Shown here one piece after another: positions 1 through 13,457 of a stretch of 64,000 bases of DNA (positions are counted from its first letter, which is position 1; every line of letters starts with the position of its first letter). This DNA comes from Nitrosomonas oligotropha (GTDB taxonomy: Bacteria > Pseudomonadota > Gammaproteobacteria > Burkholderiales > Nitrosomonadaceae): contig NZ_FNOE01000002.1 of NCBI RefSeq assembly GCF_900106555.1, positions 124,001-188,000 on the forward strand, given 5' to 3'. Made by a program: the position numbers and the translations under genes. The notes beneath the pieces were generated by a model. That model saw only the letters and a program-made list of their open reading frames with translations. It did not search any database and had not been told where the DNA came from.

Positions 1-1
1 A

Positions 2-49
2 TTTGGAACAGTGGTACAAGAATTACGCAGCAAAGCAAAAGTAGAGTAA
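2..49 (+). CDS. C-terminal end of an unidentified protein (partial)
   Basis: An open frame enters from the left edge and reads FGTVVQELRSKAKVE before a TAA stop. It has the charged, lysine-rich look of a real protein tail and converges on the following minus-strand gene, with about 50 bases between the stops. Fifteen residues are too few to name a family, and it could also be chance reading. Confidence 0.3.
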   Translation, partial: FGTVVQELRSKAKVE

Positions 50-100
50 AACTTGTAATTGAGATATGCCCTGAGTAGATCGGATTGTGATGTTGTGCTT

Positions 101-1180
101 CTACAGCGAAGCAGTCTTTTCTACTCGGGGAGATAGTGCGCAAAGTAATTCATAGCTGGTTGTACCGGCGCTCTGAGCAACTTCATCAACACCCAATCCC
201 TTCCCCCACAATGTAACGGGGCTATTCAATCCGGCGTTTTCAATACCGGTTAAGTCTACCGCGAGCATGTCCATTGACACCCGGCCCAACAACCGGCTGC
301 GTTGATTATTGATCAATACGGGAGTGTTCGTCGGCGCGTGGCGTGGATATCCATCCGCGTAACCGCATGCGACAATGCCGATGCGCATTGGCTCGGCTGT
401 TTGAAAAAGGCCGTGATAACCGACTCTATCACCAATTCCCAAATCCTGTGTGGCAATAATTCTGCTCGAAAGCGTCATGACGGGTTGCAGGTCCAACTCC
501 GCCGCGGTTTTATCCGTAAAAGGTGAGGCCCCGTATAGCATAATGCCAGGGCGCACCCAATCGGCATGCGTGACAGGATAACGAATGATTGCTGCGGAAT
601 TTGCGAGTGAGCTGGGATAATGGCGGTATTCTTTCGTGATGGCTTCGAAGTACTGCAACTGCCGAAGGACATTTTTTTCTTCGTCAGGTTCATCAGCGGA
701 AGCAAAGTGTGTCATCAAGGTAATGTTTTTGTAGTATTGCTTCTCGATCAGTGTGCCGATGGCTTGTGAAAATTGCTGTGGCGCCAGCCCCAAACGATTC
801 ATTCCGGTATTAATCTTTAAAAACAAATCGATGTTGTAATGCTTGGAAGCTGACAACATGGCAACTTGCTCAGCATGATGGATGACCGCGCTCAAACGGT
901 ATTGCTCAAGGATCGCTAATTCTGCGGTTGAAAAAAAACCTTCCAGGAGCAAGATCGGATGCTGGTAGCCGGCATCACGCAGGCATATTGCCGCATCCAG
1001 CTCCAGTAATCCGAATCCATCGGCGTTTTTTAGGGCGTTGGCGCTATGGAGTAATCCATGACCGTAAGCATTGGCTTTAAGGATTGCCATGATGCGCGAC
1101 TGTGGAGCATGTTTGCGGACTATGGACAGATTATGAGTTAAAGCGGCAAGGTCGATAAAAGCTTGGGTAGGGCGTGGCAT
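101..1180 (-). CDS. alr: alanine racemase
   Basis: PLP-dependent racemase that makes D-alanine for peptidoglycan, in the cytosol. The N-terminal barrel carries the PLP lysine in AILKANAYGHG (residue 35 from the chosen start), and the C-terminal domain has the second catalytic base in DRVGYHG, the usual RVGYG-type site. I start at the ATG of MPRPTQAF (359 residues, normal for the family); a TTG 24 bases further upstream would add eight residues that look like leader sequence. No clear Shine-Dalgarno is visible before either start. The gene stands alone, divergent from lplT across about 250 bases. Confidence 0.95.
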   Translation of the reverse strand: MPRPTQAFIDLAALTHNLSIVRKHAPQSRIMAILKANAYGHGLLHSANALKNADGFGLLELDAAICLRDAGYQHPILLLEGFFSTAELAILEQYRLSAVIHHAEQVAMLSASKHYNIDLFLKINTGMNRLGLAPQQFSQAIGTLIEKQYYKNITLMTHFASADEPDEEKNVLRQLQYFEAITKEYRHYPSSLANSAAIIRYPVTHADWVRPGIMLYGASPFTDKTAAELDLQPVMTLSSRIIATQDLGIGDRVGYHGLFQTAEPMRIGIVACGYADGYPRHAPTNTPVLINNQRSRLLGRVSMDMLAVDLTGIENAGLNSPVTLWGKGLGVDEVAQSAGTTSYELLCALSPRVEKTASL

Positions 1181-1427
1181 TAATTTAATGTTCAGAATAA
1201 GCAAGAGCGAGTATTATTCGCAAGTTTTTTATAATAATCTAATTTTGTGATACCGATTTAACTATTATGCCGCCATACCTTAACATGCGAAGCGGCATGA
1301 TATGCTAATCTTGGTACCCGACCAGAGGCGTTTGAAGGGATCAGCAGCGGGTGATTTTATTACACAAGTGATGTATTGGATTCAATCCTGAATCTACTCA
1401 GAAAAAATAAATATACAAGGAAATAGC

Positions 1428-2702
1428 TTGGAACGCGGTTTTTATACGATTATGGCGGCGCAGTTTTTCTCTTCATTAGCAGATAACGCGTTGCTGGTTG
1501 TGGCGATTGCACTGTTGATTGATTTACATGCGCCTGCCTATTTAACACCCATGCTGAAGTTTGTTTTCGTGTTGTTCTACGTGATTCTGGCGCCTTTCGT
1601 TGGCGCATTTGCGGATTCTATGCCCAAAGGGCGCGTCATGTTTATTAGCAACACCATCAAGATTACCGGTTGCGGATTGCTCTTCATTGCCATGCATCAA
1701 TATTTTGCATTGGCTGCGTACGCGGTAGTAGGGCTGGGTGCGGCCGCTTATTCGCCTGCTAAGTACGGTATTTTGACCGAATTATTGCCTGCGGAGAAAT
1801 TGGTGATTGCCAATGGCTGGATCGAAGGATTGACGGTAGCATCGATAGTACTGGGTACGGTATTGGGCGGAGTGCTGATTACTCCTTCCGTTGCCGGTGC
1901 GCTGCTGCAGTTTGATTTTCCTGTTATCGACACGGGAATCGATAACGCATTGGAAAGCGGTATCCTGATCATCGCTGTCATTTATGCCATCGCGGCGTTG
2001 TTCAATCTGTACATTCCGAATACCGGTGTTGATCATCGTATTCCCAAAAAGAATCCTTTCTTTCTGATTCACGAGTTTAGTCACTGTTTGAAATTATTAT
2101 GGGCCGACAAGCTGGGACAAATCTCGCTTGCGGTGACCACGCTGTTTTGGGGGGCGGGTGCGACATTGCAGTTTATTGTGTTGAAATGGGCCGAAGTGGC
2201 GATGAATTATCCGCTCAATCAAGCCGCGCAATTGCAGGGTGTGGTCGCAGTGGGGATTGCCGTGGGTGCTGTGATGGCAGCCCGGTGGATTTCTCTGAGG
2301 CAATCCGTCAAAGTAATCCCGTTGGGCATCGCGATGGGCATTGTTGTGATGGCGATGATTCTGGTAAAAGATCTGTGGATTGCCATCGCATTGCTGATGC
2401 TGATTGGCGGATTGGCGGGATTCTTCGTCGTGCCGATGAATGCTTTACTGCAACATCGTGGACATATTTTGATGGGTGCCGGGCATTCCATTGCGGTGCA
2501 AAATTTCAATGAAAACCTGAGTATTCTGGCGATGCTGTTACTCTATGCGTTGCTGATATGGTTTGAAGTGCACATCTATATTGTGATTGCCGCTTTCGGA
2601 TTATTTGTTTCTGTCATGATGGCATTGATCCGGAAATGGCATTTGTTAAATCAAAGTAAAGAAGACTCGCTTCATTTGATCGGGGCAAAGAAAATACACT
2701 GA
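1428..2702 (+). CDS. lplT: lysophospholipid transporter LplT (MFS)
   Basis: Major facilitator superfamily permease of 424 residues with about twelve hydrophobic segments. LplT flips lysophospholipids inward across the inner membrane for re-acylation. The opening ERGFYTIMAAQFFSSLADN and the AYSPAKYGILTELLP segment between the first helices are typical of LplT. The start is TTG, preceded at good distance by AAGGAA. In many proteobacteria lplT sits beside or is fused to the acyltransferase aas; no such partner is present here. It converges on the uracil-DNA glycosylase gene with 34 bases between stops. Confidence 0.88.
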   Translation: MERGFYTIMAAQFFSSLADNALLVVAIALLIDLHAPAYLTPMLKFVFVLFYVILAPFVGAFADSMPKGRVMFISNTIKITGCGLLFIAMHQYFALAAYAVVGLGAAAYSPAKYGILTELLPAEKLVIANGWIEGLTVASIVLGTVLGGVLITPSVAGALLQFDFPVIDTGIDNALESGILIIAVIYAIAALFNLYIPNTGVDHRIPKKNPFFLIHEFSHCLKLLWADKLGQISLAVTTLFWGAGATLQFIVLKWAEVAMNYPLNQAAQLQGVVAVGIAVGAVMAARWISLRQSVKVIPLGIAMGIVVMAMILVKDLWIAIALLMLIGGLAGFFVVPMNALLQHRGHILMGAGHSIAVQNFNENLSILAMLLLYALLIWFEVHIYIVIAAFGLFVSVMMALIRKWHLLNQSKEDSLHLIGAKKIH

Positions 2703-2736
2703 TTTCGGGTGGGGTGTGCTGCATGAAGAACAAATG

Positions 2737-3468
2737 CTATCGCAGTGATTGCATCGTTGTTTGTGCAAAACACAAATCTTTCCAGGCTTTTGCCTTTTCA
2801 GGCAAAGAACGCAGCAGATAAGCCGGATGGTAGGTAACAATCAGCGGTATGCCTGAATAATCGTGTACTTTGCCACGCAAGCTGGAGATGCTGTCGTCGC
2901 ACTTCAAAAGATTCTGTGCAGCAACTTTGCCCAACGCGACGATGAGCTTGGGTCTGATTAATGCGATCTGCCGGGTTAAGTAAGGCTCGCATTGCGCTGT
3001 CTCATTCGCGCTCGGATTTCTGTTATTGGGCGGGCGGCATTTGACAATATTGGCGATATAGACTTGCTCGCCGCGCTTTAAGTGAATCGCGGCGAGCATC
3101 TGGTCCAGCAGCTTGCCGGCTTGCCCGACAAACGGTTCACCGATTTCATCTTCGCGCGCGCCTGGTCCTTCTCCAACGAACAGCCAATCGGCATTCTCAG
3201 CGCCAACGCCAAACACGGTTTGTGTACGTGTTTGGCTTAATGGGCACTCGACACAATGCGCTACCGCCGCCTTCAATTGATTCCAATCCATTTGCGCGAT
3301 GGGCGACGACTGCGCTGTACTTTTCACAGACTCGGACGGTAGCGGTGAATTTTCGTTTGCAGCAACATACGGCTCTGCGGCTTCGCTGTGCTGGGTGGTA
3401 TCTGATTTTAAGCGCCACACCGGAAGCAAATTCAATTCCTTCAGTATTTGTCTGCGCCGGGTGTTCAT
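2737..3468 (-). CDS. type 4 (family 4) uracil-DNA glycosylase
   Basis: Removes uracil from DNA; family 4 enzymes carry a 4Fe-4S cluster. Visible are CVECPLS and a later pair of cysteines ([14 protein letters not shown]...QC) that would ligate the cluster, motif A ([20 protein letters not shown]) and the C-terminal TYHPAYLLR motif. The start is the ATG of [12 protein letters not shown], which overlaps the rimI stop as ATGA; the reading frame extends 13 codons further up, inside rimI, without a credible start. An acidic, low-complexity linker follows the first 20 residues, as in many betaproteobacterial versions. 243 residues. Confidence 0.93.
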   Translation of the reverse strand: MNTRRRQILKELNLLPVWRLKSDTTQHSEAAEPYVAANENSPLPSESVKSTAQSSPIAQMDWNQLKAAVAHCVECPLSQTRTQTVFGVGAENADWLFVGEGPGAREDEIGEPFVGQAGKLLDQMLAAIHLKRGEQVYIANIVKCRPPNNRNPSANETAQCEPYLTRQIALIRPKLIVALGKVAAQNLLKCDDSISSLRGKVHDYSGIPLIVTYHPAYLLRSLPEKAKAWKDLCFAQTTMQSLR

Positions 3469-3926
3469 AACATCAGCCGCATGACAAGCGCATCTTCGCG
3501 TCCGCACATGGCGGGGTAATAGCCTTTGCGTGTGGCGATGTGCTGAAAACCCATTTGTTTATAGAGCTGTGCGGCGCCTTGATTGGATTCGCGCACGTCC
3601 AGGAAAATCGATTTTGCACTTTGTTCTTTGGCATGCTGAATAAAGAATTGCAGCATTTTTTTTCCCAAGCCCTTTTTTTGCCAATTGGCGGCAATGCCGA
3701 GGGTGAGGATATGGGCTTCTTCAGGACTCATCATCATGATTCCGTAACCCATCAGCGTATCGGTTTGTTGCAGAACCCGGCACACATATCCGGTTTTGAT
3801 GGAATCGGCAAAGTTTCCCAGTGACCATGGAAACAGAAAAATTTCCCGCTCGATCAGGATAATGCGATCCAGATCCGAAAGCTGCATCGGTCTGATTTCT
3901 ATAGGTTGTTGCGCTGCCATGTTCAT
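3465..3926 (-). CDS. rimI: ribosomal protein S18-alanine N-acetyltransferase RimI
   Basis: GNAT-fold acetyltransferase of 153 residues. RimI acetylates the N-terminal alanine of ribosomal protein S18. The acetyl-CoA binding loop is visible as WQKKGLGKKML, and the C-terminal part RESNQGAAQLYKQMGF is characteristic of RimI. It overlaps tsaB upstream and the glycosylase gene downstream by ATGA each, so tsaB-rimI-udg is one translationally coupled operon; tsaB-rimI adjacency is common in proteobacteria. A second in-frame ATG two codons later is an equally possible start. Confidence 0.92.
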   Translation of the reverse strand: MNMAAQQPIEIRPMQLSDLDRIILIEREIFLFPWSLGNFADSIKTGYVCRVLQQTDTLMGYGIMMMSPEEAHILTLGIAANWQKKGLGKKMLQFFIQHAKEQSAKSIFLDVRESNQGAAQLYKQMGFQHIATRKGYYPAMCGREDALVMRLML

Positions 3927-4594
3927 CGCTCGTTTTCCTTTAGCGCGACTTTGTTGCGGATGTATACGGGCATTGCATGAGCAGGATCAACGCATGCGCC
4001 ATCGCGGAATTTAGGAAGCGCAAGTTGCGCCACTTCGTGCGCTCGCGGGTGCAGTTCATAGTGGATCTGCTGAATATGTTCGCGATACAACTGTGATAAA
4101 TCCGGATAAACATCAAAACCGCTGCCGCATCCATGCCACCCATTACCGGAAACTGCAGGCGCTTGTTGCGGCAGGCAAAGCGCGGGCGGGTTGATAATTG
4201 TCCAATCAGCAGATGCTGACTTCTGATAGGCGGCATAATAAAGCTCACCCATACGGGCATCAAGGGCGACGATCACTTTCTCTGCATCAGTTTGTTGCGC
4301 GACGGCTTCCAGTGTGCTGATTGCCGCAACCGGAAGACCGGTGGCGTAAGCCAAACCTTGCGCGACGCCACAAGCAATGCGTAGACCGGTAAATGATCCG
4401 GGGCCTGCGCCGAAAGCGATGCCATCCAATTGTTGCAATGCTAATTCTGCTTCGGCCAGGAATTTTTGTACCATCGGGAGAATCATTTCAGAATGGTTGC
4501 GCCCGGCAAGGATTTCCTGACCGGATACTGTGCCGTCCAGACTAAGTGCAACGGAACAAAATTCAGTAGAAGTTTCGAGAGCGAGAATTTTCAA
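3923..4594 (-). CDS. tsaB: tRNA threonylcarbamoyladenosine biosynthesis protein TsaB
   Basis: ASKHA-fold protein of 223 residues, partner of TsaD and TsaE in forming the t6A37 modification of ANN-decoding tRNAs. The N-terminus MKILALETSTEFCSVAL, the HSEMILPMV segment and GAGPGSFTGLRIACGVAQGLA are family signatures. TsaB is catalytically inactive by itself and serves as dimer scaffold for TsaD. First gene of the tsaB-rimI-udg operon. Confidence 0.94.
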   Translation of the reverse strand: MKILALETSTEFCSVALSLDGTVSGQEILAGRNHSEMILPMVQKFLAEAELALQQLDGIAFGAGPGSFTGLRIACGVAQGLAYATGLPVAAISTLEAVAQQTDAEKVIVALDARMGELYYAAYQKSASADWTIINPPALCLPQQAPAVSGNGWHGCGSGFDVYPDLSQLYREHIQQIHYELHPRAHEVAQLALPKFRDGACVDPAHAMPVYIRNKVALKENER

Positions 4595-4682
4595 GTTAAT
4601 TGCGGGCCGAGGTATGTGGGAATTTCACTGTCAATACGGTTGAGAAATAAGTTTGAGCCATAGAACTCTTGCCGCTGGCTGC

Positions 4683-5231
4683 TTATTTTAACCGCCAATG
4701 ACCGAGTGGAACATAGTCAATCCCTGTTTGTGTTGGTTTCGACTGCAACAGAGTCCATTGATTGACAGGCCAATGAATAGGATTGATCAGCTCCGTATTG
4801 ACTGGATGCGCGGCTTTCCGGAAGAGCGTAATGTGCGGTTTGTACACCCGGTGGTCAAATACGAATCCAGCTTCTGACAGAGTTGATTGTAATGCAGTAA
4901 CCAGATCGAACAGTTCAGCCGGGAATTGCTTCGCGTGGAGGTAAATAATTTGATTGTGTTTCCAGTAGCTGATTTTATTCAGACAAAGCGCAAATTTCTT
5001 TGCCGCTATATTTCTCATGGTGTGCCGGAGCGTTTCGATGCGCTGAACGCTGACATTACCCAGAAATACCAGCGTGAGGTGAAAATGCGGCATTACGATT
5101 TGGCGCCCGCCGCAAATTGGCGCCAGTAATTCGGCTTGGTGCGCCAGCTGTCTTTGTATAAATTTACTGGGAGAAATAGCAAAGAATACACGAATGGATT
5201 GTATTTCCAGATCAGTATCTTGTTTAGTCAA
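4683..5231 (-). CDS. thpR: RNA 2',3'-cyclic phosphodiesterase ThpR (2H family)
   Basis: 2H phosphoesterase with the two catalytic HxT/S-hydrophobic motifs: HLTL in [11 protein letters not shown] and HITL in PHITLFRK. The family opens RNA 2',3'-cyclic phosphates and was first known as 2'-5' RNA ligase. No ATG is available at the N-terminus. I chose a TTG that overlaps the end of ispF by a few bases (182 residues); another TTG at 5252 adds seven residues. Position just after ispF suggests co-transcription with ispD-ispF. Confidence 0.85.
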   Translation of the reverse strand: MTKQDTDLEIQSIRVFFAISPSKFIQRQLAHQAELLAPICGGRQIVMPHFHLTLVFLGNVSVQRIETLRHTMRNIAAKKFALCLNKISYWKHNQIIYLHAKQFPAELFDLVTALQSTLSEAGFVFDHRVYKPHITLFRKAAHPVNTELINPIHWPVNQWTLLQSKPTQTGIDYVPLGHWRLK

Positions 5232-5721
5232 TCTTACTTTCCGCGCGGTCAATCAGGCATACGACTTCGGCTGCGATGCCTTCTTTGCGGCCGATCGCGC
5301 CCAGATGCTCGGCGGTTTTGGCTTTGATATTGATGTTGCGTGCTGAGGCTTGCAGATCTTGCGCAATATTGGCGATCATTGCCGGGATATGCGGTGCCAT
5401 TTTTGGGGCCTGCGCAATAATGGTTGCATCAAGATTGACGAGTTTGTAGTGATTATTTTCCAGCAAGCTGTATACATTGCGTAGCAGCACGCGGCTATCA
5501 ATATTTTTGTAGCGCGGATCGGAGTCGGAAAAGTGTTGTCCGATGTCTCCCAATGCCGCCGCACCCAATAATGCATCACAGATGGCATGCAATAACACAT
5601 CCGCGTCCGAGTGGCCAAGCAGGCCTTTTTCATGCGGGATCGTAACGCCGCCTATGATCAGCTGACGGCCTTCAGCCAGTTGATGAACGTCAAAACCTTG
5701 TCCTATTCTTATTGTGCTCAC
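5224..5721 (-). CDS. ispF: 2-C-methyl-D-erythritol 2,4-cyclodiphosphate synthase
   Basis: Fifth enzyme of the MEP isoprenoid pathway; converts CDP-ME 2-phosphate into the cyclic diphosphate and CMP. Metal ligands are visible as D-x-H in GFDVHQL and the histidine in [18 protein letters not shown]; the GDIGQHFSD segment follows. 165 residues, slightly longer than the E. coli enzyme at the C-terminus. The start is GTG, overlapping the ispD stop (GTGA). ispD-ispF adjacency is standard. Confidence 0.96.
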   Translation of the reverse strand: MSTIRIGQGFDVHQLAEGRQLIIGGVTIPHEKGLLGHSDADVLLHAICDALLGAAALGDIGQHFSDSDPRYKNIDSRVLLRNVYSLLENNHYKLVNLDATIIAQAPKMAPHIPAMIANIAQDLQASARNINIKAKTAEHLGAIGRKEGIAAEVVCLIDRAESKID

Positions 5722-6422
5722 GGATGATTCCTTTTTTGTATGATCAATTCGGCCAAAGCCAGATCTTGGGGGTAGGTTACTTTAAAATTGTACGCATCGC
5801 TAGGTACCAATTTGGGATGAAGCCCTAATGCTTCAATGGCGCTGGCATCATCGGTCACATTAATGTTTGTCGCATTTTGCAGTGCCCAGGTGAGCAGTTC
5901 ATAGCGGAACATTTGCGGTGTTTGTGCCTGCCATAAATTTTCCCGTGATTCGGTTTGTTTCACGTGGTTGTCTGCGTTGCTGCGCTTCAGGGTATCGGCT
6001 ACAGGTACAGCCAATAATCCACCGACTGCGTCACCGGCTAATTCACTGATCAATTTATCCAGTTGATCGGATGTCAAGCAGGGTCTGGCAGCATCGTGCA
6101 CCAACACCCAGTCTTGTGGATTGATCAGGCCCTGTTGTTGTGCGGTGGTAAGGCCATTGAGCACGCTGTCCGCCCGGGTTGCTCCGCCACAGTGTAATAC
6201 CGTTAATTTTTGAGAAAATTCGGACCAATCGTATTGAGACCAGTGAGTATCGTCGGGCGCCAGTACGATAAATACTCCCGCAATCGACCGATTGTTACTT
6301 AATGTTCTGATTGCATGATAAATCATTGGCCTGTTGCATAACGGCAAGTATTGTTTGGGGAGTTCGTTCCCCATGCGTGAGCCTGAGCCTGCGGCAGGAA
6401 TTAAAGCAAAAAATTGGGACAT
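5718..6422 (-). CDS. ispD: 2-C-methyl-D-erythritol 4-phosphate cytidylyltransferase
   Basis: Transfers CMP to MEP in the isoprenoid pathway. The nucleotide-binding signature [20 protein letters not shown] lies at the N-terminus, with VHDAARPCL in the middle, both typical of IspD. 234 residues. It is the first gene of the ispD-ispF-thpR operon and is divergent from prfB across about 240 bases. Confidence 0.96.
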   Translation of the reverse strand: MSQFFALIPAAGSGSRMGNELPKQYLPLCNRPMIYHAIRTLSNNRSIAGVFIVLAPDDTHWSQYDWSEFSQKLTVLHCGGATRADSVLNGLTTAQQQGLINPQDWVLVHDAARPCLTSDQLDKLISELAGDAVGGLLAVPVADTLKRSNADNHVKQTESRENLWQAQTPQMFRYELLTWALQNATNINVTDDASAIEALGLHPKLVPSDAYNFKVTYPQDLALAELIIQKRNHP

Positions 6423-6662
6423 TATTTAAGAATGTGATGAGACCAAGTTTAGAAAATAAGCCGGTGGATAAAAATGCACGATCAGCTAACTATATATAAG
6501 CTGAGCATTATAATTTTTTATTAGCGGCTTGTTTGAAATTGTTACCAATTCGTCTTGCGTGATATTGGGGATGTGTATGCAATGGCTGGATTGACGGAAG
6601 GCGCTCGGAACTTAAATCTAGTAAACGGTATAATCAGTAAATTCAAACTAAAGGTGAAATAT

Positions 6663-7770
6663 ATGGAAGCAGAACAAATTAATGCAGTTTCTAATCATCT
6701 CCAGGATCTGGGTAATCGTGCCGGTGAATTACGGAGGTTTCTTTGACTTCGATGCTAAACAGACCCGATTAAACGAGTTAACGCGTTTGCTTGAGGATCC
6801 GGCAATCTGGAATGACAGTAAGCGCACCCAAGAAATCGGACAAGAAAAAAAGCTGCTGGAAGATACTGTGGTGACATTGGTATCGATGGAACAACAGTTG
6901 CAGGATGCGGAAGAGTTATTTCAAATTGCAAAGGAAGAAAATGATGAAGCGGTGCTCGAGAGTATTGCCGTTGATGTCAATAAGGTAGAGCAAGTCATTG
7001 CGAATCTGGAATTTCGCCGTATGTTTTCCGATCCGATGGATCCGAAGAATTGTTTTGTGGATATTCAATCAGGTTCGGGAGGAACGGAGGCGCAAGATTG
7101 GGCAGCCATGCTTGAACGCATGTATCTGCGCTATTGTGAAAGGCAAGGATGGACAGTTGAAGTATTGGAAGAGTCACCAGGGGATATTGCCGGCATCAAG
7201 AGTGCTACCTTGAAAGTGACAGGTGAATATGTGTATGGGTATTTGCGCACTGAAACGGGTGTGCATCGTTTGGTTAGAAAATCACCGTTTGATTCCGGTA
7301 ATCGGCGTCACACCTCATTTGCAAGTGTTTTTGTTTATCCGGAAGTCGACGACACGATAGAAATCGAAATTAATCCGGCCGATTTGCGCATAGATACATT
7401 CCGCGCATCGGGTGCGGGAGGTCAACATATCAATAAAACCGATTCCGCTATCCGGATTACCCACAACCCGACGGGGATTGTTGTGCAATGCCAAAGCGGG
7501 CGTTCACAACATCGGAACAAAGCGGATGCTATGGTTATGTTGAAATCGCGGTTGTATGAAGCAGAGTTGCGTAAACGTAACGAAGAAAAGCAAGCTATAG
7601 AAGAAACGAAGACAGATATAGGCTGGGGCCATCAAATCAGGTCTTATGTATTAGATCAGTCCCGCATAAAAGATTTGCGGACAAATATTGAAATTGGGAA
7701 CACGCAAGGTGTTTTAGATGGGGATTTGAACAGCTTCATTGAGGCAAGCCTTAAACAGGGTGTGAAATAA
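6663..7770 (+). CDS. prfB: peptide chain release factor 2 (with +1 programmed frameshift)
   Basis: RF2 reads UGA and UAA stop codons. The first 27 codons start at an ATG and end at an in-frame TGA at 6744-6746; translation must slip +1 on CTT-T to continue with GAC at 6745. The joined product is 368 residues. The recoding site has an internal Shine-Dalgarno GGAGG followed by TTT CTT TGA C, the classical arrangement. Downstream are the UGA-recognition SPF tripeptide (VRKSPFDSG) and the catalytic GGQ ([12 protein letters not shown]). Expression is autoregulated, because low RF2 favours slippage at the UGA. The usual partner lysS does not follow; the rRNA operon does. Confidence 0.96.
6733..6747 (+). 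promoter_or_regulatory. RF2 programmed +1 frameshift site
   Basis: The sequence ACGGAGGTTTCTTTGAC places an SD-like GGAGG just upstream of the slippery CTT TGA C, the same layout as E. coli prfB. Slippage of tRNA-Leu from CTT to TTT joins the 27-codon leader to the main frame. Confidence 0.93.
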
Positions 7771-7878
7771 TAATTTAAGTAAAAAAATTTGAGTGGTATG
7801 AGTGACTGTAATAAAAGGAGTTTTCTCGTAATATAAGCTTCATGGCACTATTTAATTAAAATTATCTACAGAAATTAC

Positions 7879-7906
7879 TTGACCGGTCTTTTAGACTCTG
7901 TATAAT
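7879..7906 (+). promoter_or_regulatory. rRNA operon promoter
   Basis: A -35 TTGACC and a consensus -10 TATAAT are separated by 16 bases, and the stretch upstream (about 7845-7877) is rich in A and T like an UP element. It lies about 190 bases before the 16S gene, as expected for an rrn promoter. The remainder of 7771-8099 holds only the leader with boxA and the processing stem; I see no gene in it. Confidence 0.8.
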
Positions 7907-7948
7907 TCCGCTTCTCGCTACTGCGCAACATTAAAAACAAGTAGCGAC

Positions 7949-7960
7949 GCTCTTTAAAAA
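7949..7960 (+). promoter_or_regulatory. boxA antitermination element in the rrn leader
   Basis: GCTCTTTAAAAA resembles the boxA consensus TGCTCTTTAACA, bound by NusB/S10 to make rRNA transcription resistant to Rho. A second, similar element (GTTCTTTAAAAA) lies at 9983-9994 in the spacer before 23S. Confidence 0.7.
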
Positions 7961-7966
7961 ATTACA

Positions 7967-7990
7967 ATCGATAGGTGTGAGTACTTAAAT
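7967..7990 (+). other. 5' arm of the pre-16S processing stem
   Basis: This segment pairs with 9650-9674 just behind 16S; the arms are complementary over about 24 bases with one bulged base. Such stems are the RNase III substrate that releases pre-16S RNA. Confidence 0.75.
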
Positions 7991-8099
7991 TGAGAGTAGA
8001 TTCGAAAGAATCAAAAAATTTAAATACTCGCAAGAAATAAAAGATATTGGTTTTATTAATCAACATCATAATACGTCAAGCGAGAGTTTTACCAGAATT

Positions 8100-9638
<1,539 letters not shown>

Positions 9639-9649
9639 AAGAGTATCTC

Positions 9650-9674
9650 ATTTAAGTACTCACAACCTATCGAT
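9650..9674 (+). other. 3' arm of the pre-16S processing stem
   Basis: Complementary to 7967-7990 in the leader, with one bulge. Together they loop out the 16S precursor for RNase III. Confidence 0.75.
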
Positions 9675-9740
9675 TGTTATTAAGGCAAGACTAAAAATCA
9701 AAAGCTTGTGCTAATGTTTGAGTGGAATTTAGACTCTCAA

Positions 9741-9817
<77 letters not shown>

Positions 9818-9823
9818 ACATAA

Positions 9824-9899
9824 GGGGGTGTAGCTCAGCTGGGAGAGCACCTGCTTTGCAAGCAGGGGGTCATCGGTTCGATCCCGTTCACCTCCACCA
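9824..9899 (+). tRNA. tRNA-Ala (TGC)
   Basis: Cloverleaf of 76 bases with encoded CCA. The anticodon stem-loop CTGCTTTGCAAGCAG gives anticodon TGC; the acceptor GGGGGTG pairs with CACCTCC, including one G-T pair. Second spacer tRNA, six bases after tRNA-Ile. Confidence 0.97.
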
Positions 9900-10137
9900 A
9901 TTTATAGTTCTTGAGTTTAAGTAAACTATTTTTTATCATCATAAGCTTGTGTGATAGATTTCTTGCCTTCGAAATTAATTTCGTTCTTTAAAAATTTGGA
10001 AAAAGTAAAATATTTATTTTTTATAAAATGATCGTGAGTTTTTGATTGTTTGTAAAATAAATTATGGGTTAGATTGTATCTTAAAAATAATGCAACAAGT
10101 ATAGAGACTATAACTTTATTAAGTTGTTAAAGTTATA
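9900..10137 (+). other. tRNA-23S spacer with boxA and pre-23S stem
   Basis: AT-rich, non-coding. It holds a boxA-like GTTCTTTAAAAA at 9983-9994 and the sequence GGAAAAAGTAAAAT at 9998-10011, which is the exact complement of 13109-13122 behind 23S and so forms the pre-23S processing stem. Confidence 0.7.
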
Positions 10138-13070
<2,933 letters not shown>

Positions 13071-13164
13071 TAACTTTGATAATTTATGCTATTGATATAT
13101 TCTGATCCATTTTACTTTTTCCTTTTTGAATAATATTTGTTTAATATTATTCAGTGTCAAGTTA

Positions 13165-13281
13165 CGCTTGGCGGCCATAGCACTTTGGACCCACCTCTTC
13201 CCATCCCGAACAGAACCGTGAAACGAAGCTGCGCCGATGATAGTGTGCATTCGCATGTGAAAGTAGGTTACCGCCAGGCAC
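13165..13281 (+). rRNA. rrf: 5S ribosomal RNA
   Basis: About 117 bases, starting CGCTTGGCGGCC and ending CCGCCAGGCACT so that the two ends pair. The internal GAACAGAACCGTGAAACG segment is the conserved 5S loop region. Last gene of the rrn operon. Confidence 0.95.
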
Positions 13282-13291
13282 TCTTTTTTAG

Positions 13292-13330
13292 AAACCTCTC
13301 ATCAAAATTTTACTTGATGAGAGGTTTTCT
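13292..13330 (+). terminator. rrn operon terminator
   Basis: AAACCTCTCATCAA pairs perfectly with TTGATGAGAGGTTT around an eight-base loop and runs into TTTTCT. It lies ten bases after 5S. Confidence 0.85.
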
Positions 13331-13457
13331 AGTTTCTGCTTCCCTAATTTGTAAAACTGCAAAATTTCTTCAATAATCTTGTTGCTGATGATCGACAAGA
13401 ATTTCCTTAGAATCAAATTGCAATATTTTCAATAATATTCATTTCTAATTTGAGTGG

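Noticed and set aside
1267-1298. Inverted repeat ATGCCGC / GCGGCAT between alr and lplT
   Set aside because: Seven-base arms with an 18-base loop are too weak to call an operator or terminator.
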